A model generated the notes under the pieces. It worked only from the letters and a program-made list of their open reading frames with translations, ran no database searches and was not told the DNA's origin. A stretch of 64,000 nt of DNA, taken from NCBI RefSeq assembly GCF_033439725.1, contig NW_026944385.1, forward strand, positions 3,939,001 through 4,003,000. Direction: 5' to 3'. The position numbers and the translations under genes were made by a program. The DNA is from Neurospora tetraspora (taxonomy: Eukaryota > Ascomycota > Sordariomycetes > Sordariales > Sordariaceae). The number at the start of each line of letters is the position of its first letter. Position 1 is the first letter of the stretch. This document shows, one piece after another, positions 29,303 through 43,186 of the stretch.

Positions 29303-32300
29303 CGGCGCAGCCGGGCTAGGTGAAGGAACAGGGATGGGAACAGGGGTAACACCGTTCACCGGGCTGGGCCCGCCGTGCATGGGAAGCTGGGGGCTGGGCG
29401 ACATGTTCGTACCCTGCCCCTGACCCGGACCACCGCCGGGAGGACCGCCGGGACCGCCCATCTGCATGGCCTTGGCAGCAGCAATCTTGTGGACATCAAC
29501 GTTACCACCCAGGCCGATACCTGCGAGGCCGACAACCTCACCTTGGGCGACCTTGCCCATGTGTCCACTAGCACGTTGTTCGGCATCTGCCCTCGCCCTC
29601 GCCTGTTCCATGACCTGGCGCTGTTGTACCTCGGGCATCACGGTCGCGTAGCCAGTCAGGCTGGGTGTCCGGTTCATATTGTTTGCCGGCATCATGGGAG
29701 GAGATCCGGCTCCATACTGACGCTGCATATTGTTCGGCTGCATGTTTTGGGGCGGCATACCCTGTCCGGGGGTTCCGTAAGGTCCACGCGGTTGCATCTG
29801 CTGGTGCTGTTGGTGCTGTTGCTGCGGCGGCGGCGGTGTTGGGGTTGGGGTTGGACCATAATGGTGCGGCGTCTGGGGTGGGACTTGTGGAGTGATGGCC
29901 CGGGGCATCGGTGCACCATTGGTATAAGGCGGCGCAAACCCCGGTTGTTGTGGATGCTGTTGCATGTGGGGAGAAGGATGTTGCGGGGGTCCAGGATGTT
30001 GAACATGTTGGGGGTGCATCGGCTGGTGCTGTGGGTAGCCCTGGGGCCCCGGATATCCAGGTGGATACCGCTGACCCGGAGGCCCGGCCGGTGCCATGTT
30101 GTAGCCAGGGCCGGGGTGCGGCGCCATGCGAGGTTGAGGTGGGCTCGGCGCATAACCACCGGGCACGTTATGTTGTCCGTAAGGGGCGGGCGCCTTAGCC
30201 AGCTGCGGCGCATACCCGTAGTTGGTCGGTGGTCGGTAGGAGGCTGGAGGAGGAGGCGCACGTTGTTGACTTTGGTGATGCACCTGGGGGATGGGTACCG
30301 CCGAGGGTGGCCGTTGTTGGTACATGGGCGGGTTAGGGCGGCCTGGGGTCTGGGGGAAATGCTGGGCATTCGCTATCGGACGGGCCGAAGGTGTGAACTG
30401 ACCGGGATACTGATGAGCGAACTGACCCGGGCCGGAAACGCTACCCCTCTGTTGCTGCCGTTGGTTTGTGGTTGCGGCTGTTGCCGCAGCCTGCCTGGCG
30501 AGACGGGCCTGTTCATCCTCCTCCATAACACCCTTGTATTCGTCTGTGCGAATTTCAATCTTTGTGCTCACATTGAGCTCCCCGAGCTTATCAGCGTTGA
30601 GTCGAGCTACCGCATATGGCGGCAAGGTCTGAACAATGCTGGAAAGCTGAGCTTTCAGTGATTGATACGTCATCATTTCCTCCTCGCTGGGTTGGTGAGA
30701 CAGGTTGCCATTGCGAAGCATATCTGCGTTGACAGGATCCGCCGAATACCGATCCTGGCTGGTCGGCAGCGTGAGGTTCCTGTTACGCTGATAGGATGCC
30801 AAAGTCTCGATCAAATCCGACACCTCTTCGAGCATGTCATCCATCTCCTTTTCTTCGGTGGACTTCTTACCCAAAAGCTCCTCCAAACTAGGGTCAACGA
30901 GGTTGTCATCCCAGTTCTCAATGGCGGACTTGACCAGTTCCTCGTCAATCTCGGCGTCCCCATCCGTACCAGTCATAGTCGTGTCCACGTTTCCATCTTC
31001 CGGACCATCAACATCGACAAGCTTTTCGAAATTCCTCCGCCCGATACGTTGCCACCATATGCGGCCAAGCTGACCAGAAGGGACAATGGCAGCCGAGTCG
31101 TCTTTGCATGGGGCAAAACTGGAGAACGCGCCGCGAAACATTGCCTCCATCTCCGAAATTTCGAGCTCAGTCGAAGACGGTCGGTGACCCGCCAAACTCT
31201 GGGCTCGCTCTCGCTGTTTCGACCTGGCATGAGTGGTCGGTGTTGCGTTACTGTAATCTAGCCAATGTCCTGTAGCAAGATTTTGTGTAAAGTATGTACC
31301 GCTCCGATACCTGGACTTTTCAGTAAGCTCTGGGTGATAGAAGGTTAGGACGTTGCCCTTGGTCATGTTCTTTGGCGCCTTTGGAGGCTGCAGCGGGGGC
31401 AGATTTCGGGGAGACGGGAAAAGCTCTCCTAGGGTCAAAGAGCGAGCGTTCTTGTCGCTTGTTTCCGTGAACTCGGGGAGTATACGCGTGGCCGTCACGC
31501 CGTGCGGCAACGATCCCTCCTGAAGTGACTTCACAACTCCACCGGGAGCTGTCGCTCGTTGAAGGCTAGTAAACAGAGGTCTAACGGTTGGCGCGGCGCC
31601 AACAGTAGTCAAGACAAGCCCACCCATGCCGCCATTCATCGCTTCCTTCAGATCTGGTTTCGGGGCCACATGTCGAGGAACATGGGGGTATGCCATCTCC
31701 CGTCTGTATAGCTCCAAAGCCTTGGTTCGGAATGCTGCGGTTTGCGCGATGGCCTCATCGGTCGAGCTGTCCTCGCCCTCGGGGTTGGCCGATTCAAGTT
31801 CGCCGAGCTGTTGCCTTACTGCTCGGACAACGTCAGAGACTAGCTCGTCCACAGTATTATAGGCATTTTGGCTGATCTTGTCGGCGATGCTGGATTGCGC
31901 GCTTCCGTCTTCGGATTTCGGTTTCTTTGGCGGCGAAGGATCGTCGTCGGAGTGAGGCTCAGGTAAAGGGCGCTTGAGAATAGCATGACTGCCTATATCG
32001 AGACTGTAGAGACGTCGCAGTATTAGTAGTCCGCACTCAATGGCCGACTAGGAGGGGGACATATTTCATGATCGCAATCATGGACAACGGGGGGAACAAG
32101 GTCATGTGTGACGAAATACTTGGGGGTTGGGATGCATACCTTTGCAGAGTGGTAAAAAAGTCAGAGATGAGTACTTTGCTATCGCGGACCGTGTGCAGAC
32201 CATTGACGGTCGGTTTTGACCCGTCGGCGTCGGAGCCATTGAGTTCTGGGCCGCTGTCATCGTCGACGTCGCGTTTCCGCTTGGTTGAGGTGACGGACGC

Positions 32301-32369
32301 AGGGGATTGCGGCCGCGACAATGTCGTGACGCCGTTCGCCTGAGGGGCGGCGACGGCGGGCGAAGCCAT
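29096..32369 (-). CDS. Gln/Pro-rich nuclear protein resembling RSC subunit Rsc58
   Basis: Two exons (32369-32140 and 32003-29096) give 1045 residues. The intron falls in LQ(R/S), followed by LDIGSHAILKRPLPEP; donor GTATGC, acceptor CTACAG. Residues 1-75 are Ser/Pro-rich with a basic patch (TKRKRD), then an alpha-helical region (SIADKISQNAYNTVDELVSDVVRAV). A central block HWLDYSN...FSSFAPCKDDSAAIVPS-GQLGRIWWQRIG resembles the W-x-P...GLIWLERIG stretch of yeast Rsc58 as I remember it, followed by an LQ-type helical segment near LKAQLSSIVQTLPPYAVARL. The last ~450 residues are Pro/Gln/Gly-rich with several polyglutamine tracts (29190-29310), so this protein is far larger than yeast Rsc58. A role in RSC-type chromatin remodelling is inferred from that limited similarity; a Mediator-like coactivator is the main alternative. 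Confidence 0.6.
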
Positions 32370-33379
32370 GTCCTCTTTTTTTTGGCGGGGGAAAAATACC
32401 GTGGGGATGATGAAAGTCCAGTACTCTAGTCGGCTGGGGTTGCGGACTGTGGTGAATGGTCGTGGCCGTCCTGGGATGCAAAATGGTTGGCCGGTGACGC
32501 TGTGCGGGTTGGTGGTGGTGCTCTTTAGCTGCGGGCTGTCGAGGTGCCTGGCGATTGTCGCGCGATTCGCGTTGCCGGTCGCGAAGGGAGGGAAAGTGGA
32601 ATGCTGCGGTCCAACTTGCACGCCAAAGTGCGGTTCCAGGTTGCTGTGGCCGTGGTCCGTGGTCCGTGGACTCAAGCTGGGGAGGACGGACTGAGGTGAC
32701 TGGAGGGAGGCCCGGGCCACTAGTTAGAGACTGCGGTTTCTTCTTTTGCTGGTGCTGTTGAGTGCTGAGTGCTTGCTGTTCGCTGGAGTGAGGGTGCTCG
32801 TTATTAGGACGGGAGCAGGTCCGCTCGGTGCGACTTGAACGTCAAACTCTCCAAAAACTTTTGTCGTCAAAAAAGTAGCGGCAGTGTTCAGAGAAGAGAC
32901 TCCATCCACACCTGGCACATGGAGTTGAACAAAAATATTCGCAGTCGTTTCAAATCCTGTCAGTAACAGGCATCAAACGTCCAAACGAAAGCAAGTAGTT
33001 CAAGAAATATCGCGCTCCAGGTTACGTGCAACGAGGGAAAGTTGGTCCTGGACAGTCTCCAGCTCTCAGATCTAGTCAAGTCTCCAGTCTGTCCTTCAAA
33101 CAGAACTGCAGTTGGTTACGACGGGAAAAGCCAGCCGCCCCGAGGCCATTCCTGCACTAGCGCGCATGGGGGAATTAGTGGGGCTGGTCAATGGTGCATT
33201 CACGTGAGAGGCTTGGCTCGTGCCTCTTCGTGCCTCTTGACCTCCGCCGGCTTCAGCAGCTTCTCCCTTGGATCCCGTCCTCAGTTTGGGTACTCTATCA
33301 CAGTATCTTCGTTATCTTTCTAAACATGAAAATAAATGGAACATGTACTTGTCGGTTAGGTTGATGTGGGCCTCGCTTA
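32370..33379. promoter_or_regulatory. Promoter region of the Rsc58-like gene
   Basis: 1.0 kb between the Rsc58-like start codon and the transposon relic. Must contain the gene's 5' UTR and promoter. No other gene or named site seen. Confidence 0.5.
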
Positions 33380-33460
33380 CATAACAAGCTAACCGACTCT
33401 CCTCATCCCTCTGAGAGTTGGGATTTTTATATGTATTTTGCAAGCGGTGTATTTTTTCAA
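33380..33460 (+). repeat. Left terminal inverted repeat of the pogo-type relic
   Basis: Pairs with 36380-36461 in reverse orientation with most mismatches being C/T or G/A. Matching continues a few bases beyond the flanking TA (GCTTA on the left, TAAGC on the right). Confidence 0.85.
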
Positions 33461-36379
33461 AAACCCCAACAATCTATATCTCTACCAAAATATATGTAAA
33501 AAAAATAATAAAATATACAGATTAATAGTCTTGATTACGCACATTCAATAGTATATTTTTTTTATAATTAAATTATTGTAATGTATTATTATAGTATTAT
33601 AAAGTCTTTATAGCCCGTGTTTATAATACAATATCCAACTCCTCTTCCTCCCTTTATAAATTCCTATCATTATTAAAATCGTCGTTTTTAATAACTATTA
33701 TCCTTATATAATTTGCGGGCACCTCCAACTTCTTACCCACTACTATTATAGTTATTGTAGCAACCTCCTCGTTAGAATTTATATTGATAGTCTTCTCCTT
33801 CCCCATCTTAGACCTTTTTTTAAGAGGGCATAATATTAATACAAACGGTCTAAACGACGGCCTAGCTAATATTCGTACTTATACTCGTACTTTTTCACCT
33901 ATTAAATAAGGGTATATAATAGGGAATTTATTAAGGATATTTATACCCTTATTATCTAATATAAATTCAATCGATAAATTGCTTCCTCTACAAACCTTCT
34001 TAGTCTGCTTTCTGTTATATATTTTAAAAGGTACGAAATTTTTATTATAATCAGGAAGGGTAGCCTTCTCTATAGTTTCGTAGAATTTATCCTTCTTATT
34101 TTTAATACTAGCTAAGAAGGCGTTAAAGTCCTATTTAGGTTAGAAAGCCTTTTATAATTTTATTTTTAGTACGTGATATAAATAATTAGGACCCTATTAT
34201 TTAGTTAAGAAGGTACGCTGGGGATTATTAGTAATAGCTTTATCTTACTCTTCCTTAAATTTTAATATTACGTTATACTTTAGGTCGTCCTTAATAATAT
34301 AAATAAGGCTATTATCATTAAGAATATTACTTTTATTAACCGGATTAAATTTAGCCTTCTTTTTAGCCTTAGATTTACGTAGTAACTATTATTTAAAAAT
34401 AGGGTTTCTTCGAGGGCGATCTTTTTAATAAAGGTAAAGTTTATTTATTATATTTCTTTTAATCCCTCCTTTATATTAATGACCCTTTTTACTATAACTT
34501 TAATATTAAGAACCTCCTTTATATAGGCTTTATTACTAATGGCTACGTATTTACGAGGGTTTTACTTTTGGGCTTTTGCCTTAATATAGCGTTTATAGTA
34601 TTCTTGCTAATTAAATACTAATTTTTAAGTATTAATAGATACTTTGAGAGCAATTTTAGCTTTATTATAGACTTTTTTAATAGGCGAACTATAATTATTA
34701 ATATATTATTAAATTATTAGTAATTTTAATATATATAAATACTTTATAAGGAATTATGATTTTAAATTAACTAAGGAATAAGAGTTTTTATTATACTTTA
34801 ATAAATTTACGTAATTTATTAAAAAGAACGTTAGGTTTAAAAGGTTAAAGATTAATCTTCTTCCATCTCTTATAGATATTACTTCAAATAAAGCTTACCT
34901 CTTTAACCTTCTTCTAATTATTTAAAAAGACTATATAATTAATATTAATAGCCCTACTAATAATCTCGTCTACTCGAGCCTTCTAGTGAATCTTTTTAGT
35001 TGCTTGATAAACCCCTATATTAAGTAGTTAAAGTATATAGTTAGTGTATAAGGGTAGAGTATAAAGTATGATATCGAAGGCCTTATAGTATTATAGGATG
35101 TATAAATTTTTATAGGTTTCAAACCCATCTATGAATAATACCCTATATGCTTTCAGTTTTATTACTAACGAGAAGCTAATGGTTACTTTATCCCCTTTAA
35201 AAGATTCTAATCTTTTAAAGGGAGGCGGGTAATTAAGTAATAGGCTGAACTAATCGTCGATAGTATAGTTATCGAAGGAGGAAAATAATTTAAAGAAATA
35301 CTTATTAAAGTGCCTAATCCACTATGGAGTTCGATAAATATTATTATATTTAATCAATATATTTATAATAATTATTTCTAAATTAACTTTATAATTAATT
35401 TATATGTTCCTTTATATTTATACGTAAATTAATAAAATTAATATTAATTATAATTAACATAGCTTAATTATACTTATTATAATTTATACCTTGAATATTA
35501 GGAATGAAGGGATACTCTTTACTATAGCTGATATAGTATCGATGGTAATTAGATTTTCTTTATTATTGGAGTTGAATATAACCTTCTTTATATGAGTTCT
35601 ATTCTTTATAAATAATATTTATTATTATATAAGTTAGTATAGGGAGTAATATTAATAAGGAAGGTTTTATATCTTTATAATTCCCTTGATTTCCCTTATT
35701 TAAAAGGGAGATTTATTTATATTCTAGACGTTCTCCTCCTTAATATTGAAGCTATTATAGATAGCTTTTACCTCTTTGAATTAGTCTTTAAGGGAGTTTA
35801 ATTGAGCTTTAATATTTATTCTTTTTACGTTTTTAAAGCTAGTTGCTTTGAATTCGAATTCTGGATACTTCTTGTGCTATTTTATAGGCTACTTTTTATA
35901 GAAGTTAATAGAGGGGGGGTATAACCATTGAGTTCTTAGTTAGTTAGTTAATTTAATAAAGGAGGTATTATTTAGGGGGAAGTAGCTATAGTTAACGATT
36001 TAGATTATAATATTAAGAGTTTTATCTTTACTAGGAGTTAATGTTAGCGGGCAATAGGTATTTGTACCCGTTAGTAATAGTTTCCCTTTTTGAATAAACT
36101 ATATATATTTCTTAATAATGGGTTTGCTAACGTTATAAAATTGTGTAGAGTCTTTTATAGTATAGTTATTACCCTTGTTTTTGCGGTTGTTCTTTTTTGA
36201 ATTGGTGCGTATTATCCGCTTTTAGCGGGCGAAGTAATGACGTATAGCCTTTTCCGCCTGCGTAGTAATATTAGAATCGAAATGCGCTATGGTAAATGAA
36301 ATGATTTAGTTAAGACGAGCAGTTTAAGGCTATTTATAATATCGTATGATTAAAAATGATAAAGTTATGGTTAAGTGAG

Positions 36380-36461
36380 GTTTTTGATAGATATACCGCT
36401 TGCAAGATATATGTAAAAATCCCGACTCTCAAAGGGACGATGAGAGTCGGTTGGCTGGCTG
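36380..36461 (-). repeat. Right terminal inverted repeat of the pogo-type relic
   Basis: Inverted partner of 33380-33460. It is less mutated than the left arm and keeps more G and C, for example gagagtcggttggctggctg at the outer edge. Confidence 0.85.
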
Positions 36462-36897
36462 TAAGCGGGCCCCCAAAGGGTGGCCCCACATGGCTGTGGC
36501 CAGTGCGTGCACCTAACCGACGAGTACTGCCAACTGAACATCATTGTTGTTATCATGATACAGGTTGTGCATCATGTTAAGCGTATGAAGCTCTCAACAT
36601 TGGCAGCAGGCCAGGCCACGGTCTTGTCACATCCTCAATCCAGCCTTGGCAGTAGCAACAATCACAGAGACATTGAACAAATATGTCTTGTTGGTGCAAG
36701 TTGACTTCAATGAGCCATTGGTCCTAAATACCGATACTGCTATTATACTGCACAAAAGAAACAAACCCAATCCCGCAGCGCCCTCCCATCATCATACAGT
36801 CATTAAGAACTACTTGAACGTGATACTTGAACGTGACAATCTCGTTAACTCCTGCTCCCCAACTTCAGGTTACCCAAACTTCGTCCCTCAAGGCTAT
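36462..36897. other. pep-4 3' flank
   Basis: 436 bp between the transposon relic and the pep-4 stop codon; expected to hold the pep-4 3' UTR. No gene seen. Confidence 0.55.
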
Positions 36898-38224
<1,327 letters not shown>

Positions 38225-39521
38225 CGTGAGCACTGTAGTGACAAGAACGAGCGTGTAACGAAAGACTGTCGACGGATTTCGATGATAGATGGTTGGTGAT
38301 GATGGGACAAGAAGCACGGGTTGTGGTGGAGAGCAACAGTGGATGGGGAAAGAGAAAGAAGACGGGAAGAGAGATGTCGGTCGGAGGTTACTTATGGGTG
38401 GTGCGGGTTGTTGCAGGTGAGTTGGAGGTCGACCCTGGCCTTGTTAAAGTGGCAGAAGTGGAGAGGCGCAGCTGCTGGCGGGTGCGGATGTGTGATGTGG
38501 ACGATGGCGAGAGCGACGATAAGCCGCTAGACGACTAACAGACTACGCGGGCATTTACATACAATTCATGTTAGAGACTTGCACATCATGTTTCCATTTC
38601 CCACCAGCGGCCCTTGCTGTTTCGTGTGACCCATGGGAGGGAATCGATGAAGCGATGGCACTTTCCAGGTTGATGGTCCAGTGGCAGAAGTGGTTGCGCG
38701 TACCTTGCTGTGCCTGGTGACCCAATGACGTGTGACCCAAGACCAGGGCCGGTCGCTGCAGGCAGGGCCTTCTTGGCTGACCCTATCAGCGCAAACTGGT
38801 GCAAACAAGGCGCTCATCGCTTCCCGGCCGGCCATGGGATGATTGGATTGTTTGCAAAAGTGTCCCCACTTTAACCCAGACAAACCGGAGGTGGACCCAG
38901 TGAGACGAAGACGGCTAGCCAAGACATGGATTACATAACGGCCTGCCATTGAGCCAGAGAGGTTCACCGTACCTTTCCCACACATGCGACTCTCTCAAAC
39001 TGAGAAGTGGTCGACACGACTGAAACGGGACGCATGAAGGGACGGGGGAGACAAGGCATGGAAGGCCATTGAGCACGGATGCGGACGGGAGCACAAGACA
39101 ATAGCTGTCTGAGACTCATCTGGACATCAAGACATTTCAATACTTTCGGCTTTGAGCTGAAGAGCATTAAGCTTAGCTCTTGATAGTGCATCGAGCAACT
39201 GATTTGAGTTATCGAAAGACGATAAGGCAAGGTACATGTAACTCCGTAAGGTTCTTAGGGGCCTGTTCAGGTCCATTGTGATTTGTGGCATCCGGCAGGA
39301 ACACTGGTTCAAAGAAGCACCTCGACCAGTACGCGAACTTGACGCGAAGATGCACGACTGTGCCGTGTTGACGGGAAGCTGTGAGTGGTTGTGAGGTTGA
39401 AGTGAAGACCATCGTCTTATACCTACAACGGCCTCGGTGTCAGGTGAGATGTCATGCCCAATTGCCCATGTCATCCTCCAAGCCGATAAGATAATGGTTC
39501 GTCTTATCTCCAATCGATACT
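38225..39521. promoter_or_regulatory. pep-4 promoter and intergenic DNA
   Basis: The part next to 38225 must hold the pep-4 5' UTR and promoter. Beyond it lies non-coding DNA up to a small inverted-repeat element. Minus-strand frames at 39127-39513 and 38566-38985 are open but have no recognisable features and are not called. Confidence 0.5.
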
Positions 39522-39694
39522 ACACCTCTGCCCGGGGTAAAAAAAGGTTAGCGTGAGACTTCCAGCCTACAGAAAACCAGGATTCATTGTCGGAGTAAGA
39601 GTAACTATTTTGTAGAATTTGGTCTTTTGCCACCGATCTGCACTAACGGCGAATTCACAAAATTTAAACTCTTTTTTACCCCCGGCAGAGGTGT
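39522..39694. mobile_element. 173-bp inverted-repeat element (MITE-like)
   Basis: Two ~27-bp arms, acacctctgcccggggtaaa at 39522 and its reverse counterpart ending at 39694, differ at only a few positions and enclose ~118 bp of non-coding DNA. Size and layout fit a very small MITE; no clear target-site duplication is seen. Confidence 0.5.
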
Positions 39695-40317
39695 GGAATT
39701 ATCATTGTCAGTCTCAAGATATAAACATATACGAAAAGGGACGGTTTTTAACCACAGAGTCTGGGCTAGCGCACAGGCTGAGCCGACAACAAGAGGGAAG
39801 AGACCGGAGATGTTGAGGCCAAGACTCATCGGTCGCAGATTTCGAAAACCGGAGGAAGAAGAGTCATCGTCGTCGCCCGCAATGGCCCGGTAGCGAACCC
39901 CGGTATTGCGATAACCAGGATTACGAACCGCAACAGTCGCAAGGAAAGCTCAGGTAAAGCTCACGCCAGTGACCAATGCGGTGGAGAAAGCCATGTTGAA
40001 TGCGGGGAGATTTGCAGCTGAGGGCGATTGCGAATTGGAGGATTTGCACCTTGGCGGGGTTCCAATTTTTCTTTCTCCCTCCTCCCGCCGCCCGCGACTG
40101 GACCCGCGACTGGGCCCGCGCAGGAGCCACTCAATTGAGAGTTTGACTCGTCCAGCAACCCTGGATCTCAGTGCCCCTCAGCTCCTTCTATATCTCAGTC
40201 ATCGGTCCCCTTCTCCTCTTTCCTCTCCTTCCCTCCCGTCTCTTCTTCTCTCACCACCCTCAATTCTTACACGGCCTCTCACTCTCCAAAGAAGCCAACC
40301 CCCCCAAATCAGTCACC
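39695..40317 (+). promoter_or_regulatory. Promoter and leader of the for gene
   Basis: Region upstream of the for start codon. The last ~150 bp are pyrimidine-rich (ctcctctttcctctccttccctc...), typical of the 5' leader of highly expressed Neurospora genes. No other gene seen. Confidence 0.55.
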
Positions 40318-41924
40318 ATGTCCACCTACGCCCTCTCCGAGACTCACAAGACCGTACGTGGTAACCCTTCTTCTCCAATTCCATGTGGATTCTTTCTGGC
40401 CGCACATTGAAGGGACAAACATGTTGACTCATCACCCTGCGATATACAGATGCTCGAGCACAGCTTGGTCGAGTCCGACCCCCAGGTCGCCGAGATCATG
40501 AAGAAGGAGGTTCAGCGCCAGCGCGAGTCCATCATCCTGATCGCCTCCGAGAACGTCACCTCGCGTGCCGTCTTCGATGCCCTCGGCTCCCCCATGTCCA
40601 ACAAGTACTCTGAGGGTCTGCCCGGCGCCCGCTACTATGGCGGCAACCAGCACATCGATGAGATCGAGGTCCTCTGCCAGAACCGTGCCCTTGAGGCCTT
40701 CAACCTCGACCCCAAGCAGTGGGGTGTCAACGTTCAGTGCTTGTCCGGCAGCCCTGCCAACCTCCAGGTCTACCAGGCCATCATGCCCGTTCACGGCAGA
40801 CTCATGGGTCTTGACCTCCCTCACGGTGGCCATCTTTCCCACGGTTACCAGACCCCCCAGCGCAAGTGAGTGTCACACGAGCTACTCCAGTCAAACAATG
40901 GATCACTCAAGCTAACCCGCCTACCCACTTCAGGATCTCTGCTGTCTCTACCTACTTCGAGACTATGCCCTACCGCGTCGACATTGACACCGGCATCATT
41001 GACTACGATACCCTCGAGAAGAACGCCCAGCTCTTCCGCCCCAAGATCCTTGTCGCCGGTACCTCTGCCTACTGCCGTCTGATTGACTACGAGCGCATGC
41101 GCAAGATTGCCGACTCCGTTGGCGCCTACCTTGTCGTCGATATGGCTCACATTTCCGGCCTCGTTGCCTCCGGCGTTATCCCCTCGCCCTTCCTCTGGGC
41201 CGATGTCGTCACCACCACCACTCACAAGTCCCTCCGTGGCCCCCGTGGCGCCATGATCTTCTTCCGCCGCGGTGTCCGCTCTGTCGACGCCAAGACCGGC
41301 AAGGAGACCCTCTATGACCTTGAGGACAAGATCAACTTCTCCGTCTTCCCTGGTCACCAGGGTGGCCCCCACAACCACACCATCACCGCCCTTGCCGTTG
41401 CCCTCAAGCAGGCTTCCTCCCCCGAGTTCAAGGAGTACCAGCAGAAGGTCGTCGACAACGCCAAGGCTCTCGAGAAGAAGCTCAAGGAGCTCGGCTACAA
41501 GCTCGTCTCTGACGGCACTGACTCTCACATGGTCCTCGTTGACCTTCGCCCCCTCGCCGTCGATGGTGCCCGTGTTGAGTTCGTCCTTGAGCAGATCAAC
41601 ATTACCTGCAACAAGAACGCCGTTCCCGGCGACAAGAGCGCCCTCACCCCCGGTGGTCTCCGTATCGGTACCCCCGCTATGACTTCCCGTGGCTTCGGCG
41701 AGGCCGACTTCGAGAAGGTCGCCACCTACGTCGATGAGGCCGTCAAGCTCTGCAAGGAGATCCAGGCTTCCCTCCCCAAGGAGGCCAACAAGCAGAAGGA
41801 CTTCAAGGCCAAGATCGCCACCGGCGATATTCCCCGCATCAAGGAGCTCCAGCAGGAGATTGCTGCCTGGAGCAACACCTTCCCCCTCCCCGTTGAGGGC
41901 TGGAGATACGATGCCGGTCTCTAA
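40318..41924 (+). CDS. for: Serine hydroxymethyltransferase, cytosolic
   Basis: PLP enzyme interconverting serine plus tetrahydrofolate with glycine plus 5,10-methylene-THF; loss gives formate auxotrophy in N. crassa, hence the gene name. Three exons: 40318-40353 ([12 protein letters not shown]), 40450-40865 and 40934-41924, total 480 residues, the normal length without a mitochondrial presequence. Seen: [24 protein letters not shown] at the substrate/dimer region, GARYYGGN, the [10 protein letters not shown] motif (Asp220 and His222, contacting PLP) and the PLP-lysine motif [13 protein letters not shown] (Lys249). Codon use is very strongly biased to C-ending codons, a sign of high expression. 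The minus strand carries a long open frame at 40845-41939 that is only a shadow of this bias. Position near frq and pep-4 matches N. crassa LG VII. Confidence 0.97.
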
Positions 41925-43186
41925 ATGTGTCATTGACATAGAGAGATCTCCTGAATGTTTTGCGTGGTAATGAAGGTATACGGTATATAAGCGATTGGGG
42001 CATTATTCAACAGCGATGCCAATGGGTCACGGATATGTTTTTCAACTTTGCATGAGACCCGGGATGAAGGCTTGGGAAAACTAAAAACAGGGTGGTAAAC
42101 AGGTTACTGGTTTTGCGATCTCAACGACGGATTAGGTTACGGAAAAAAAATTACTGGGAGTCGGAAAAATTCACCATATTGCATGCATTTTCAAGGGGCG
42201 TTGCAATTTGGTACTTGGTCCTCAACATGATCATTTTTCAGGACTGCGGAGTTCGGTGGGGATAACTAGTTGTTTTAGACGACTGCTTCAACGCGGTCGG
42301 GGGTAAAAGTTTTATACCCTGGATAATAATGGATGCAAATATTTTGTGTCAAACCGAAGAAGATGGTCTATGTTGTGTGCGTTGTGTGTGGATGATATGT
42401 CTGTGCCCGTGGTGGTATGCATTTAGGGGGGTTTTCTCCGATGATCCTTTCTGATGTCACGTTGTTGTAAGTCGGCTACATGGGATGGATGGACATAGGT
42501 ATAGGATCTACCCGTCATGAGATGCGTATCTGACTTGGGAGATACGCGGATGTGAGGCGGGATCAGATTGAAGAAATTTGTGCTCGTTGGGATTAAGTGT
42601 CGACAGTGTCCAAGTAATGTTGTCTTGGTGTGTCCGGACTTTGCTCCGGTCGCTCTGCTTATCGCCATGCCGCTTATCTGTTAGTAAACATTTACTCCTT
42701 TCTGTCATGTTGTTGCGTTTACTTCAGGACACCAAAATGCTAACAAAATATCAGCTGCTAATCCAGAGAGAGTATTAGGATAATTGGAGTTCAGCAGTTC
42801 ATTGGGTCCTCTCCAGTTCTGCTTTTCTTTCTTTTCATCCGGTCTCTTGTCTTTGTGTCTCCATCCTTCTTCCCACTGTTTTTGCCCCTTATTCTCATTT
42901 CTGACCCCTTCACTGCCTCTATTCTCCTCTGTTTTTTCCCTTCAGAATCTTGCTTTCCGCTGTTTGGATGATCGCGAGGTACCTAGGAATATCGCATGCG
43001 CCAAGTTATGTCGACACCAGTGGTCATGTTGACACTCTCGAGGCTACGACTCCAAACGCCAGACCATACAACATGGTCGATGGGGATGTGATGTCGTAGC
43101 CACCAGAGATGGGTTACAAGGACGAGAAAGGAAAGTTGTTCAGACTTTAACCTGGGAGATGAGGGTCACAGGACGGGAGGACAATA
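41925..43186. other. for 3' flank and start of the paralog array
   Basis: 1.26 kb with no supported gene. The first part is likely the for 3' UTR. The next feature is the first copy of the array-associated element at 43187. Confidence 0.5.

Larger units (their letters stand above)
33380..36461 (-). mobile_element. RIP-destroyed pogo/Fot1-type DNA transposon
   Basis: A ~3.08-kb, extremely AT-rich block bounded by ~80-bp terminal inverted repeats: the left arm (33380-33460) and the reverse of the right arm (36380-36461) both read ...CCGACTCTC, then CCCTnTGAGAGTnGGGATTTTTA and TTGCAAGCGG. TA dinucleotides flank both ends (33378-33379 and 36462-36463), as for Tc1/mariner/pogo insertions. The minus strand retains pieces of a DDE transposase: around 35820-35690 a stretch like KEENV-stop-NINKSPF and around 35140-34990 IDGFETYKNLYIL-stop-YYKAFDIILYTLP...NIGVYQATKKIH. 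These fit the pogo/Fot1 'DESGF' and 'DGH..H..LPPHTTH.LQPLDVGVF' blocks after RIP (Trp and Gln codons now stops; first catalytic Asp now Asn). Too many stops to encode a protein. Confidence 0.85.

Noticed and set aside
29375-30661. Plus-strand frame (428 aa) opposite the Gln/Pro-rich protein
   Set aside because: Antisense of a repetitive, stop-poor coding region; no independent support.
33380-36461. Possible intact transposase gene in the AT-rich block
   Set aside because: Every frame is crowded with stop codons and the catalytic motif is altered; only a relic.
39127-39513. 128-codon minus-strand frame between pep-4 and for
   Set aside because: No similarity, poor context, and interrupted by nothing that suggests exon structure; not called.
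40845-41939. Long open frame on the minus strand (364 aa) opposite the for gene
   Set aside because: Mirror of the extreme C-ending codon bias of the serine hydroxymethyltransferase gene; Gly/Val/Asp/Leu-rich with no protein-like features.
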